A DNA stretch of 64,000 bases. It comes from Clostridium novyi NT (lineage in GTDB: Bacteria > Bacillota > Clostridia > Clostridiales > Clostridiaceae). The stretch is from the NCBI RefSeq assembly GCF_000014125.1, contig NC_008593.1:1860001-1924000 (forward strand), given 5' to 3'. A program made the translations under genes and the position numbers. The notes under the pieces were generated by a model, which saw nothing but the letters and a program-made list of their open reading frames with translations, was not told where the DNA came from and did not search any database. Shown one piece after another: positions 16,601 through 25,423 of this stretch. Positions within the stretch are counted from its first letter, which is position 1, and every line of letters begins with the position of its first letter.

Positions 16601-16637
16601 AAAACGCCTTGTTTTATAATAAAACAAAGCGTTTTTA
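16601..16637 (-). terminator. Terminator after 5'-nucleotidase gene
   Basis: AAAACGC.TTGTTTTAT pairs with AAAACAA.GCGTTTT with T runs on either strand; it lies 12 bases past the stop codon at 16650. Confidence 0.75.
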
Positions 16638-16649
16638 ATTTATAAAATT

Positions 16650-18707
16650 TTATGCTGGAATTAATAATTTTTGATTTTCAAATATCATATTCGGATCTTT
16701 TAAATTATTTAATTTTGCTATTCTTCTCCAACTAATACCATATGCTTTACCTATTTTTTTCAAGGTATCGTTTCTCTTTACTGTATAGGTAGCTCTTACA
16801 TTTGAATTTTGTTTTTTAGGTATTAATATTCTTTGCCCTTCAAATATCATATTTGGATTTGCTATTTTATTGTAATTTGCAAGTTCTCTCCAAGAAACTC
16901 CATAGGCATTTCCTATTTTTCTTAATGTATCATTAAGTTTTACAATATACATAACTCTAACATTAGAATCAGTATTAACTTGTGGTTTTACTATTGGTTT
17001 TGGTACTGGTTTTATTTCAGGTTTTACCTGTGGCTTTGGCTCTGGTTTTGGCATTGGCATAACATCATCATGACATTCTTTTATATAATCTACTGCTTTT
17101 GGTGTTATTGTTTTTGCTTCTTTAACTGCTTCAACTAGTACATCTCTTACAGGTATAAATGTTTCTACTACATTTTTAGCTTTAGAAAAATCATACTTAT
17201 CTCCCCCTGTTAAAAGGAAATCTGGAACAGTTACTTTATAGTACTTATTCATATCTAGTGGTGTACCATCAGTTAAAGTTATTTTAGTTATTCTATTTTC
17301 AAATGGTTTATTTTTGTCATATTCAACTTTTAATCCTGTAAATTGTCCATCTGAAACTTCAGGATTTAATATACCATGATCTATTGCTTTTTTTAGATCT
17401 TTTCCTTGTAAATCAAAAGTTACAAGTGCATTATCAAATGGCATTATTTCATACATGTCTCCCATGGTAATATGGCCTTTATATAAACTTCTTCTAAGTC
17501 CTCCACCATTTTGAATTGCAACATCAGCACCTGTTTTCTTTTGCATAACTTCACATGACCATCTGCCAAGCAATGAAACAGATCCTTTAGACGCTCTATC
17601 ATGAGTAAATTCTTTTGATGCTACCCCTATTTTTTCACCTAATATTGGTTTTAATTTTTTATCATAATCATTATAAACTTCTTTGCTATCATCGTCTGGT
17701 ATAATATCATTTTTTATTTTTGACACGTCATCCATCTTAGGAACTATTTTTTTAACTTTATTATTTTCATCTAATTCAATTGACATTGTTCCAATAGCAC
17801 GTCCATATTTATAAGCTTGAATTATAGGTTTTCCATTTACAACTCCTATAACTCTTCTATGGCTATGTGCTGATATAATTGCATCTAAACCATCTACTTT
17901 AGTTAAGTCAACTGCTTTTCCTGTTATTTCATTAGTTTTTGCATCTTGATAAGAATCAATATGAGTTAATGCTATAATAACATCTGGAACTCCTTCTTTT
18001 GCTTTACCTTCTTTTAAATATTTTATCCATTCTTCAGCTGATTTTAGTGGATCTCTAAATTCAAGACCTGTTATATTCTCTCTTTTTGTAAGAGTTGTTG
18101 TATTTGGATGAGCAAGTCCTATAAATGCAACTTTTAATCCAGCTTTTTCAACTATCTTATAAGGTTTACTCCAAGCTACAGGTGAGTTTGTATTTGTATC
18201 ATATATATTGGCTGCTAAAAAATCAAATCCACCATCTTTTTGCCACTTTTCCATCTGACTAACGCCCCAGTCAAATTCATGATTACCTACTGATGAAGCT
18301 ACAACATTCATAGATTTCATCATAGCTGATACAGGAGCGCCATATGTTAAGTTTGACATAGCAGTTCCTTGATAGTTATCTCCACCAGATACTACTATTG
18401 TGTTAGGATTTTTACGTATAGCTTCTTTAACATAGCCTACCATTTTAGCCATTCCAATATTTTTTCCTTTTTCTCTTACATCTTCTGCTAAATTACCATG
18501 AAAGTCATTAAACATAAGTACGTCAACTACTTTATTCTTTGATGTCTTTTTCACATATGATAACGTATTCATTTTTGAGTTTGAATTATTTGTATTTGTA
18601 CTTCCTTGTGCAAATACAAGCTGAGTTGTCATAGTAAATAACATTGTTAATACTACAAAAAAACTTACAAACTTTTTACCCTTATTTTTTTTAAATATTT
18701 TACCCAT
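16650..18707 (-). CDS. Secreted 5'-nucleotidase-type metallophosphoesterase with two LysM domains
   Basis: 685 residues. Signal peptide at 1-33 (FFVVLTMLFTMTTQLVFAQ). The metallophosphoesterase domain (about 58-330) has metal-binding motifs FNDFHGN, GGDNYQG, GNHEFDWG and ISAHSHR; the 5'-nucleotidase C-terminal domain (about 365-540) has IQNGGGLRRS and GDMYEIMPFDN. A Pro/Lys linker and two LysM repeats (about 590-685, each ending in MIFE.Q..LIP) should hold it on peptidoglycan. It likely hydrolyses nucleotides or UDP-sugars outside the cell to recover nucleosides and phosphate. It appears monocistronic. Confidence 0.92.
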   Translation of the reverse strand: MGKIFKKNKGKKFVSFFVVLTMLFTMTTQLVFAQGSTNTNNSNSKMNTLSYVKKTSKNKVVDVLMFNDFHGNLAEDVREKGKNIGMAKMVGYVKEAIRKNPNTIVVSGGDNYQGTAMSNLTYGAPVSAMMKSMNVVASSVGNHEFDWGVSQMEKWQKDGGFDFLAANIYDTNTNSPVAWSKPYKIVEKAGLKVAFIGLAHPNTTTLTKRENITGLEFRDPLKSAEEWIKYLKEGKAKEGVPDVIIALTHIDSYQDAKTNEITGKAVDLTKVDGLDAIISAHSHRRVIGVVNGKPIIQAYKYGRAIGTMSIELDENNKVKKIVPKMDDVSKIKNDIIPDDDSKEVYNDYDKKLKPILGEKIGVASKEFTHDRASKGSVSLLGRWSCEVMQKKTGADVAIQNGGGLRRSLYKGHITMGDMYEIMPFDNALVTFDLQGKDLKKAIDHGILNPEVSDGQFTGLKVEYDKNKPFENRITKITLTDGTPLDMNKYYKVTVPDFLLTGGDKYDFSKAKNVVETFIPVRDVLVEAVKEAKTITPKAVDYIKECHDDVMPMPKPEPKPQVKPEIKPVPKPIVKPQVNTDSNVRVMYIVKLNDTLRKIGNAYGVSWRELANYNKIANPNMIFEGQRILIPKKQNSNVRATYTVKRNDTLKKIGKAYGISWRRIAKLNNLKDPNMIFENQKLLIPA

Positions 18708-18780
18708 TCACATTCCTCCTTTTTCTTTCAATTCCATTATAATACATTTTAATTAAAAACCAAATGCCTAATTTTAAAAA

Positions 18781-18830
18781 ATAAAAACCTTGTACAAGGA
18801 AACCTATTCCCTTACACAAGGTTTTATTTT
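18781..18830 (-). terminator. Terminator after TIM-barrel gene
   Basis: AAAACCTTGT pairs with ACAAGGTTTT around a long loop that holds a second small hairpin; T-rich on both sides. Confidence 0.7.
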
Positions 18831-18856
18831 ATATATATAGTTTTCACACTAAAATT

Positions 18857-19687
18857 TTATTTTTTTATAGCCTTAAATGAAGCTGCTTGTTCTTTTATTC
18901 CTCTTTCTGCTGCAAATCTTTCAATACTTGATGCACCAAAGAAACCATCTATTTCTGGTATAGCATCAATAACATATTTAGCATCATCTGGCTCAGCAAT
19001 TGGTCCTCCATGACATATTACCATTATATCTGGATTTACAGCTTTTCCAGCTTTAATTATTTCTTTAATTCTAACTATACAGTCATCTAATGTAACAGCT
19101 GTTTTAGCCCCAATTGTTCCTTTTGTTGTAAGTCCCATATGTGCAACTAAAATATCAGCTCCTGCTTCCGCCATTGCTTTAGCTTGTTCTGGATTAAAAA
19201 CATATGGACAAGTTAACATATCCAGTTCATGTGCTTTTCTAATCATTTCTACTTCTAATCCATATCCCATTCCTGTTTCTTCTAAGTTTTGTCTAAATAC
19301 GCCATCTATTAATCCTACTGTTGGAAAATTTTGCACTCCATTAAATCCTTGATCTTTTAATTGTTTTAAATAAACATCCATTACTCTAAATGGATCTGTA
19401 CCGCAAACTCCTGCTAATACTGGTATATTTTTTACAACAGGTAATACTTCTGCTCCCATTTCAACAACTATTTGGTTTGCATCTCCATAAGATAATAATC
19501 CTGATAATGAACCACGACCTGCCATTCTGAATCTTCCTGAATTATATATAATTAACATATCAGCTCCGCCAGCTTCACTACTTTTAGCTGTAATTCCAGT
19601 ACCTGCACCTACTCCTACTAATATATTTCCTTTAGCAACTTCACTTCTAAATTTATTCATATTTTCTTCTCTTGTCATAGTATTCAT
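18857..19687 (-). CDS. PEP-hydrolase-like TIM-barrel protein (Tm-1 C-terminal half)
   Basis: 276 residues with the TIM-barrel fold of the phosphoenolpyruvate hydrolase-like family: [46 protein letters not shown] and [13 protein letters not shown]. The catalytic role in bacteria is not settled. It sits 22 bases after the UPF0261 gene; the plant antiviral protein Tm-1 is a natural fusion of these two domains, so the pair probably works as a complex. The N-terminus [13 protein letters not shown] allows starts at 19687 or 19678. Confidence 0.88.
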   Translation of the reverse strand: MNTMTREENMNKFRSEVAKGNILVGVGAGTGITAKSSEAGGADMLIIYNSGRFRMAGRGSLSGLLSYGDANQIVVEMGAEVLPVVKNIPVLAGVCGTDPFRVMDVYLKQLKDQGFNGVQNFPTVGLIDGVFRQNLEETGMGYGLEVEMIRKAHELDMLTCPYVFNPEQAKAMAEAGADILVAHMGLTTKGTIGAKTAVTLDDCIVRIKEIIKAGKAVNPDIMVICHGGPIAEPDDAKYVIDAIPEIDGFFGASSIERFAAERGIKEQAASFKAIKK

Positions 19688-19709
19688 AATAGTATCCTCC
19701 TAAAATTTA

Positions 19710-20921
19710 TTATTTGTTTTCTATCATATCAATTAACTTTTGTGCTGCTTGTTTTGCAAATTCTTCATCATTGATACCGTTTTCTAATTCTATAATATTA
19801 ACTTTAGATTTATCTAACTTATTCCTTAGTGTATTAAATAATGCACTATCTGCTTCTTTATCATAAAAAGGTTGTCCACTATAATCTATCATTGATACTC
19901 CATTTAAAGGAAGCATAACTGTTGTATTTCCATTTGACTTATTCCACTTTTCAGCAAGCTTGTCTCCAATCTTTTTACATTCATCTATAGAAGTTCTCAT
20001 TAAAGTTACTGTTGGGTTATGTTTATAAAACTTTCTACCTTTAAACTTTTCCGGTATGGTATCATATGGCCCAAAGTTTACCATATCACAAGCTCCAACT
20101 GACACCACTTGAGGAATATTATTTTTTATTGCAGCTTCGCATCTATTAGGACCTGCATTTAATACTCCGCCAACTATTTCATCACACCATTCAGTAGTTG
20201 TTAAATCAAGCACTCCTTTAAAGTAACCACCATCTATTAAAGATTCCATAGTTTTTCCACCAGTACCTGTTGCATGAAAAACTAAAACTTCGTATCCTCT
20301 ATCTTCCATATACTCTTTTGCTTTATCTATACATGGAGTTGTAACTCCAAACATAGTTGCTGCAATTAATGGTTTATTATTTCTCACTTCTTTTGTATCG
20401 TGTTTTAACATACCTGCCATAGCAAATACAGCATTTTTAAATATTTTAGTTGATATAGCATTTAGTCCTGCAACATCTACAATAGATGGAATTAATATAA
20501 CATCACTAGTTCCTACATATTGTTCTGTGTTACCTGATGCCATAGTTGAAACCATTATTTTAGGAACTCCTATAGGTAAAGCCCTCATAGCTGGAGTTAC
20601 AAGTGATGTTCCTCCTGAACCACCAAAAGAAATTATTCCATCGAATTTACCTTGTTTATATAATTTAGGAACTAATATTTCCATGCCTTTTGATAAACAT
20701 TCTGTGGCTAATGCTCTATCCTTTTTTTCTACTATTTCTTTTAAATCATATCCAACGGCTTTTATAACTTCTTCATTAGATATATCAGCTTCAAAGGTCG
20801 GCTTAAATACTCCAGTGTTTATTGTTAATGTATTAATTCCTATTTCTTCAAATAAATTCTTAACATATAGAAATTCTTCTCCTTTAGTATCAAATGTTCC
20901 CGCAATTGCTACCGTTTTCAT
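19710..20921 (-). CDS. UPF0261 (Tm-1-like ATP-binding) protein
   Basis: 403 residues, starting MKTVAIAGTFDTKGEEFLYV, with SFGGSGGTSLVTPAMRALPI, MASGNTEQYVGTSDV and FHATGTGGKTMESL, the signatures of the UPF0261/Tm-1 N-terminal domain, which binds ATP in the plant protein. GGAGGG precedes ATG 20921 by 6 bases, so the longer open frame to 20942 is not used. Operon with the TIM-barrel gene at 18857-19687; the neighbouring AraC regulator with a related barrel is the likely regulator. Substrate unknown. Confidence 0.88.
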   Translation of the reverse strand: MKTVAIAGTFDTKGEEFLYVKNLFEEIGINTLTINTGVFKPTFEADISNEEVIKAVGYDLKEIVEKKDRALATECLSKGMEILVPKLYKQGKFDGIISFGGSGGTSLVTPAMRALPIGVPKIMVSTMASGNTEQYVGTSDVILIPSIVDVAGLNAISTKIFKNAVFAMAGMLKHDTKEVRNNKPLIAATMFGVTTPCIDKAKEYMEDRGYEVLVFHATGTGGKTMESLIDGGYFKGVLDLTTTEWCDEIVGGVLNAGPNRCEAAIKNNIPQVVSVGACDMVNFGPYDTIPEKFKGRKFYKHNPTVTLMRTSIDECKKIGDKLAEKWNKSNGNTTVMLPLNGVSMIDYSGQPFYDKEADSALFNTLRNKLDKSKVNIIELENGINDEEFAKQAAQKLIDMIENK

Positions 20922-21112
20922 ACTATACCCTCCTTTTCTCATACTTAAATATTTTAAAGAATTTTCTTTAAATTCAGTAAATTATGAATATTTATTCAAG
21001 CACTAATTCTCTTGTTGCTTTTCTTTACTGTATCTTTATTTTACATTTATCTTCCTTTTCAGTAAATGTGATTATATTACCCTTTATTGTGATTATATTA
21101 AATTTTGAATCT

Positions 21113-22288
21113 TTAGAATTGTTCCCTATATTCTTTTGGTGTTTTGCCCGTATATTTCTTAAATATCTTACTAAATTGACTGTAATCATCATATGCCACC
21201 ATATTTGCTACAGTTTTAATTGGTATACTCTTATTTAATAATATTTCACATGCCTTATTAATCCTAAAGGTTACCAAATACTCTGTGAAACTTATTCCAA
21301 CTTTCTTTTTAAACTTGGTGCTTAAATATGATGATGAAATATGTATAGATTCTGAAAGTTCTCTTATATATATAGGTTTCATATAAAAATCATGGATGTA
21401 TTTTTTTACATACTCTACACAATCCTCTTCTGATCCATTATTTAATTCCTTTAAAATCGCTTTATCCTCATCATACTTTCCAACATTATCAAAAGCTTTT
21501 GTAGTATCTATAATGGCTTTTTCTACTGGAATCCTTTCAAAGCAAGAACCTCCAATAAATCCTTGACAACTAGTGTTTTGATAAAAAAATTGTGCATCTA
21601 TAGGCGTTTTTATTGGACCTCCGAAAACTAATTTTATAATATTAGGATTCATCTTATCACATACTTCAAATACTCTATTTGCAAGCTGTTTTGCAACTTC
21701 TAAGGATAACACTTTTGCAGCTCCCATAAATCCTCCACAAGTAAGTCCTAAGTGAACACATATAATCTCTGCTCCAGCGTTAATCATTTCTCGTGCTTGT
21801 TCTTCATTAAATACAAATGCTATGGACATTAATCCTAGTTCACTTGCTATTTTTATAGCTTCAATTTCCTTTTTATAACTTATCCCTTCTTCTTCTAACT
21901 TTTCTCTAAAAAATCCATCAATGAGACCAACCGTTGGAAAATTATTTATACCCGCGAATCCCTGCTCTTTTATTTCCATTATGTATTCTTTTAACTTAAT
22001 TGTTGGGTCTGTTGCATTTATCCCAAAAAATATAGGGGTATTTTTTATAAGTGGCATAAGTTCTCTTGTGCCAAAATTCATTACAACTTCATTGCTGTTA
22101 GAATAGCACATATAACTTGCTAATGAACTTCTTCCCATCTTTCTAAATATTCCCGCACTTAAAGCTAAAACTATATCTGCTCCGCTCATAGTTGAATATT
22201 TACTTGTAAGTCCACTTCCCGACGCAATTCCTATTATATGTCCATTTGATTTTATGCGTTTTTTTAATTTATCTAATATATCATTCAT
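21113..22288 (-). CDS. AraC-family regulator with PEP-hydrolase-like TIM-barrel sensor
   Basis: 391 residues in two parts. Residues 1-265 are a TIM barrel closely related to the neighbouring 18857-19687 protein (shared [29 protein letters not shown] and VFGGPIKTPIDA). Residues about 285-391 are an AraC/XylS DNA-binding domain with two HTH motifs (IRELSESIHISSSYLSTKFK; KTVANMVAYDDYSQFSKIFK; KYTGKTPKEYR). The sensor most likely descends from a copy of the enzyme and binds the same ligand. It is upstream of and parallel to the Tm-1-like pair, from which about 190 bases separate it. The fusion is uncommon among the AraC proteins I know. Confidence 0.88.
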   Translation of the reverse strand: MNDILDKLKKRIKSNGHIIGIASGSGLTSKYSTMSGADIVLALSAGIFRKMGRSSLASYMCYSNSNEVVMNFGTRELMPLIKNTPIFFGINATDPTIKLKEYIMEIKEQGFAGINNFPTVGLIDGFFREKLEEEGISYKKEIEAIKIASELGLMSIAFVFNEEQAREMINAGAEIICVHLGLTCGGFMGAAKVLSLEVAKQLANRVFEVCDKMNPNIIKLVFGGPIKTPIDAQFFYQNTSCQGFIGGSCFERIPVEKAIIDTTKAFDNVGKYDEDKAILKELNNGSEEDCVEYVKKYIHDFYMKPIYIRELSESIHISSSYLSTKFKKKVGISFTEYLVTFRINKACEILLNKSIPIKTVANMVAYDDYSQFSKIFKKYTGKTPKEYREQF

Positions 22289-22430
22289 ATCATTTCTCCT
22301 TTAATTTTTATTAATTATACTCTCTATTATTTTTCAAGTAACAATATGTTTTTAATTACTTCGCTTAACATTAGTATATTTTAAAGAAAAAAGTTGTGCA
22401 AATATGAAAGTATTTATTTTTCACATAAAA

Positions 22431-22466
22431 AACCTCACACTTAGGACTTGTCCCTTGTGTGAGGTT
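22431..22466 (-). terminator. Terminator after GGGtGRT gene
   Basis: AACCTCACAC pairs with GTGTGAGGTT (10-bp perfect stem, 16-base loop); TTTT follows on the minus strand. Confidence 0.8.
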
Positions 22467-22488
22467 AAAAAATTCAAATTAAATTTTA

Positions 22489-23487
22489 TTATTTCATAGC
22501 TTCTTCTATAGCAACTGCAACAGCAACTGTAGCACCTACCATTGGGTTGTTACCCATTCCGATAAGTCCCATCATATCAACGTGTGCAGGAACTGATGAA
22601 GATCCAGCGAATTGTGCATCAGAGTGCATTCTTCCCATAGTATCAGTCATACCATAAGAAGCAGGACCTGCTGCCATGTTATCTGGGTGAAGAGTTCTTC
22701 CTGTACCACCACCTGATGCTACTGAGAAGTATTTTTTACCCATTTCGAAACATTCTTTTTTGTATGTTCCAGCTACTGGATGTTGGAATCTTGTTGGGTT
22801 TGTAGAGTTACCAGTGATTGATACGTCTACTCCTTCGTGATGCATTATAGCAACACCTTCTCTAACATCATCAGCACCAAAACATCTAACTTCAGCACGT
22901 TCTCCCTTAGAGTATGCAGTTTCTTTTACTATTTTAAGTTCTCCAGTGTAATAATCAAATTGAGTTTGTACATATGTAAAACCATTGATTCTAGAGATTA
23001 TTTGAGCTGCGTCTTTTCCAAGACCATTTAAGATAACTCTTAAAGGCTCTTTTCTAACTTTGTTTGCTGATTTAGCAATACCGATTGCACCTTCAGCAGC
23101 TGCGAAAGATTCGTGTCCTGCAAGGAAAGCAAAACATTTAGCATCTTCGCTTAATAACATTGCTCCTAAGTTACCGTGTCCAAGACCAACTTTTCTGTCG
23201 TCTGCAACAGATCCTGGAATACAGAAAGCTTGAAGTCCTTCTCCAATATTCTTTGCAGCATCTGATGCGCTTGTACATCCATTTTTTATAGCTATTGCTG
23301 CACCTAATGTGTAAGCCCAACATGCGTTTTCAAAACAGATTGGTTGAATTGATCTTACGATATCGTAAACATTTATTCCTTTTTCGTCACATACTTTTTT
23401 AGCGTCTTCTATTGAGTTCATTCCATACTTTTTTAAGACAGTATTAATTCCGTCAATTCTTCTTTCATATCCTTCAAATAATGCCAT
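22489..23487 (-). CDS. GGGtGRT family protein
   Basis: 332 residues containing the name-giving ASGGGTGRTLHPDNMA motif (about residue 260) and a highly conserved GMGNNPMVGATVAVAVAIEE end. Members occur in anaerobes next to a NifU-like scaffold, as here (17 bases downstream of it), so a role in Fe-S cluster handling is inferred from context; the biochemical function is not established. Codon use is unusually rich in G/C third positions for this window, as expected of a highly expressed gene. AGGAGG lies before ATG 23487. Confidence 0.88.
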   Translation of the reverse strand: MALFEGYERRIDGINTVLKKYGMNSIEDAKKVCDEKGINVYDIVRSIQPICFENACWAYTLGAAIAIKNGCTSASDAAKNIGEGLQAFCIPGSVADDRKVGLGHGNLGAMLLSEDAKCFAFLAGHESFAAAEGAIGIAKSANKVRKEPLRVILNGLGKDAAQIISRINGFTYVQTQFDYYTGELKIVKETAYSKGERAEVRCFGADDVREGVAIMHHEGVDVSITGNSTNPTRFQHPVAGTYKKECFEMGKKYFSVASGGGTGRTLHPDNMAAGPASYGMTDTMGRMHSDAQFAGSSSVPAHVDMMGLIGMGNNPMVGATVAVAVAIEEAMK

Positions 23488-23504
23488 TCTTCTACACCTC
23501 CTAA

Positions 23505-24197
23505 TTACTCTTCTCTTGGATCTATTACTTTTACAGCATCAGCAAATCTACCATAGTTTCCTGTTGCTTTCTTCATAGCTTCATTAGCATCCATACCTTG
23601 TTTTATCATGTCCATCATTTTTCCGAAGTTTATAAATTCGTATCCAATGATTTCGTTATTTTCATCTAATCCAGTCTTAGTAACATATCCTTCAACCATT
23701 TCTAAGTATCTAGGACCTTTAGCAGCTGAGCTGTACATAGTACCAACTTGGCTTCTGTGACCTTTTCCTAAGTCTTCAAGTCCTGCACCTACAGGTAGTC
23801 CACCTTCAGAGAAAGCTGTTTGAGTTCTACCATATACGATTTGTAAGAATAATTCTCTCATAGCAGTATTGATAGCATCACATACAAGGTCTGTATTTAA
23901 TGCTTCAAGTATTGTCTTTCCTGATAATATTTCTGCTGCCATTGCTGCAGAGTGAGTCATTCCAGAACATCCTATTGTTTCAACTAAAGCTTCTTGAATA
24001 ATTCCTTCTTTTACGTTAAGAGTAAGTTTACATGCTCCTTGTTGTGGTGCACATCTACCTACACCGTGTGTTAAACCAGAAATATCTTTAATTTCTTTTG
24101 CACTTACCCATTTTCCTTCTTCTGGTATAGGTGCTGGGCCATGATTAGGTCCTTTTGCTACACAAGTCATTTTTGCAACTTCGTTTGTGTAATTCAT
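23505..24197 (-). CDS. NifU/IscU-like iron-sulfur scaffold protein (GGGtGRT partner)
   Basis: About 230 residues with a NifU N-terminal-like core: GRCAPQQGACKLTLNV, IGCSGMTHSAAMAAEIL and the C-terminal part unique to the GGGtGRT-linked type (KGPRYLEMVEGYVTKTG). Cys residues in CAPQQGAC and GCSGM are candidate cluster ligands. AAAGGAG lies 8 bases before ATG 24197, so the in-frame TTG at 24203 is unlikely. First gene of a two-gene operon; a hairpin with U7 and a 10-codon leader frame precede it (24220-24294). Confidence 0.85.
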   Translation of the reverse strand: MNYTNEVAKMTCVAKGPNHGPAPIPEEGKWVSAKEIKDISGLTHGVGRCAPQQGACKLTLNVKEGIIQEALVETIGCSGMTHSAAMAAEILSGKTILEALNTDLVCDAINTAMRELFLQIVYGRTQTAFSEGGLPVGAGLEDLGKGHRSQVGTMYSSAAKGPRYLEMVEGYVTKTGLDENNEIIGYEFINFGKMMDMIKQGMDANEAMKKATGNYGRFADAVKVIDPREE

Positions 24198-24219
24198 AGT
24201 CAAAACTCCTTTCTTTTAT

Positions 24220-24258
24220 AAAAAAACTTCTACTTTAAGAGTCAAATAAAAGTAGAAG
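24220..24258 (-). terminator. Attenuator-like terminator in the Fe-S operon leader
   Basis: CTTCTACTTT and AAAGTAGAAG form a perfect 10-bp stem (24227-24258), followed on the minus strand by seven T. It lies between the promoter and the scaffold gene, only about 10 bases before its ribosome site, so it would stop transcription of the operon unless it is kept open. Confidence 0.75.
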
Positions 24259-24261
24259 GGA

Positions 24262-24294
24262 TTAACAAGCTAAAATGAATGTGAAATTTATCAC
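24262..24294 (-). CDS. Possible leader peptide MINFTFILAC
   Basis: GTG at 24294, preceded by AAGGAG at 8 bases, opens a 10-codon frame ending in TGT (Cys) and TAA, three bases before the attenuator stem. A ribosome held at the Cys or stop codon would cover the stem and let RNA polymerase pass. The layout is seen; its use is inference, since such short frames can arise by chance. Confidence 0.4.
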   Translation of the reverse strand: MINFTFILAC

Positions 24295-24312
24295 AATAGT
24301 CACTCCTTGTAT

Positions 24313-24321
24313 ATTATATCA
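24313..24321 (-). promoter_or_regulatory. Extended -10 promoter of the Fe-S operon
   Basis: TGATATAAT on the minus strand is an extended -10 element. The start would fall about 7 bases on, inside or just before the AAGGAG of the leader frame. No good -35 was seen. From 24322 to 24499 the sequence is AT-rich and I see nothing else in it. Confidence 0.55.
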
Positions 24322-24499
24322 TGAAATTTGATTAAACAACAGTAATTATGTACATTTTTGTTTTAAACCTTATTGTTTTTGAAATATATATAAAGTAATT
24401 TTCTTATATTTTCTAATAAAATATTAATTTTCATTTTACTTTTACTTTTAATTATAGATATTCATATTTTTTCATAAGAATTTTTTGTAATTTATTATA

Positions 24500-25303
24500 T
24501 TATTTTGGTGACTTTTTTATTAACAAAGTTTTCTGAATTTTTTTAACAAAGTATCCAGATACACTCCCTGGTGAAATTTTAGATAGCAATATGGCTAGTT
24601 TATTATTAAATCCTGGTACTATAATTCGTTTATTTTTTAATAATCCTCTGTATGCTATTTCAGCTACTCTTTTAGCACTCATAGCTACATTAATGTCATC
24701 TTTTCCTGCCCTTTTAGAAAATTCTGTTTTTGTAGAGCCCGGACAAAGAGTTGATACACTTATCCCATAATTTTTAAGTTCTATTCTTAGTGCTTCTGAT
24801 AATGATAAAACATATGCCTTGGTTGCATAATACACAGCCGTATATGGTCCTGGTTGATATGCTCCTGTTGATGCCACATTTAATATTTTTCCACATCCTC
24901 TTTTTATCATATCACTAGAAAAGAGTTTTGTTAAAACAGTAAGTGTAGTTATATTAAGATTGATAATGTCTATATCTTTTTTATAATCAATATCATTAAA
25001 TAATCCCACGTACCCTGCCCCTGCATTGTTTATTAGTACATCTACATCTATATTTTCTTTTTTTAACTCATCAAATATCTCTAATGCCGAAGATACAACA
25101 GATAAATCTTTTTTTATTATTTTTACTTTAACATTAAATTTATCTATTATTTCTTTTTTCATTTCCTCTAAAACTTTATAATTTCTAGCTATAAGTATAA
25201 GATTATATCCATTGCATGCAAAAATTTTACTTAATTCATATCCTATTCCACTGGAAGCTCCAGTAATTAATACATTTTGATTTTGCAAATTATTTTTTAT
25301 CAT
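24500..25303 (-). CDS. Short-chain dehydrogenase/reductase (SDR)
   Basis: 267 residues, classical SDR: TGASSGIGYE cofactor loop at about 14, NNAGAG at about 90, catalytic Ser in LNVASTGAY and the YYATK pair near 158-162, then CPGSTKTEF. The RN after the second strand suggests preference for NADPH. The C-terminus (after 220) is basic and hydrophobic and may touch the membrane. Substrate unknown. It stands alone between the Fe-S operon and the Clp gene. Confidence 0.88.
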   Translation of the reverse strand: MIKNNLQNQNVLITGASSGIGYELSKIFACNGYNLILIARNYKVLEEMKKEIIDKFNVKVKIIKKDLSVVSSALEIFDELKKENIDVDVLINNAGAGYVGLFNDIDYKKDIDIINLNITTLTVLTKLFSSDMIKRGCGKILNVASTGAYQPGPYTAVYYATKAYVLSLSEALRIELKNYGISVSTLCPGSTKTEFSKRAGKDDINVAMSAKRVAEIAYRGLLKNKRIIVPGFNNKLAILLSKISPGSVSGYFVKKIQKTLLIKKSPK

Positions 25304-25360
25304 TTGGAATTTTCACATCCTAACCTTTATGAAATTTAATAAACTAATTAAAATTTAAAA

Positions 25361-25390
25361 ATGAACCTATTTTTAAATTAATAGGTTCAT
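25361..25390 (-). terminator. Terminator after Clp ATPase gene
   Basis: ATGAACCTAT pairs with ATAGGTTCAT (perfect 10-bp stem, 10-base loop), followed by TTTTTAAATTTT on the minus strand. Confidence 0.75.
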
Positions 25391-25423
25391 TAATATCATT
25401 GCATTTATTTTTAAAATTTTATA

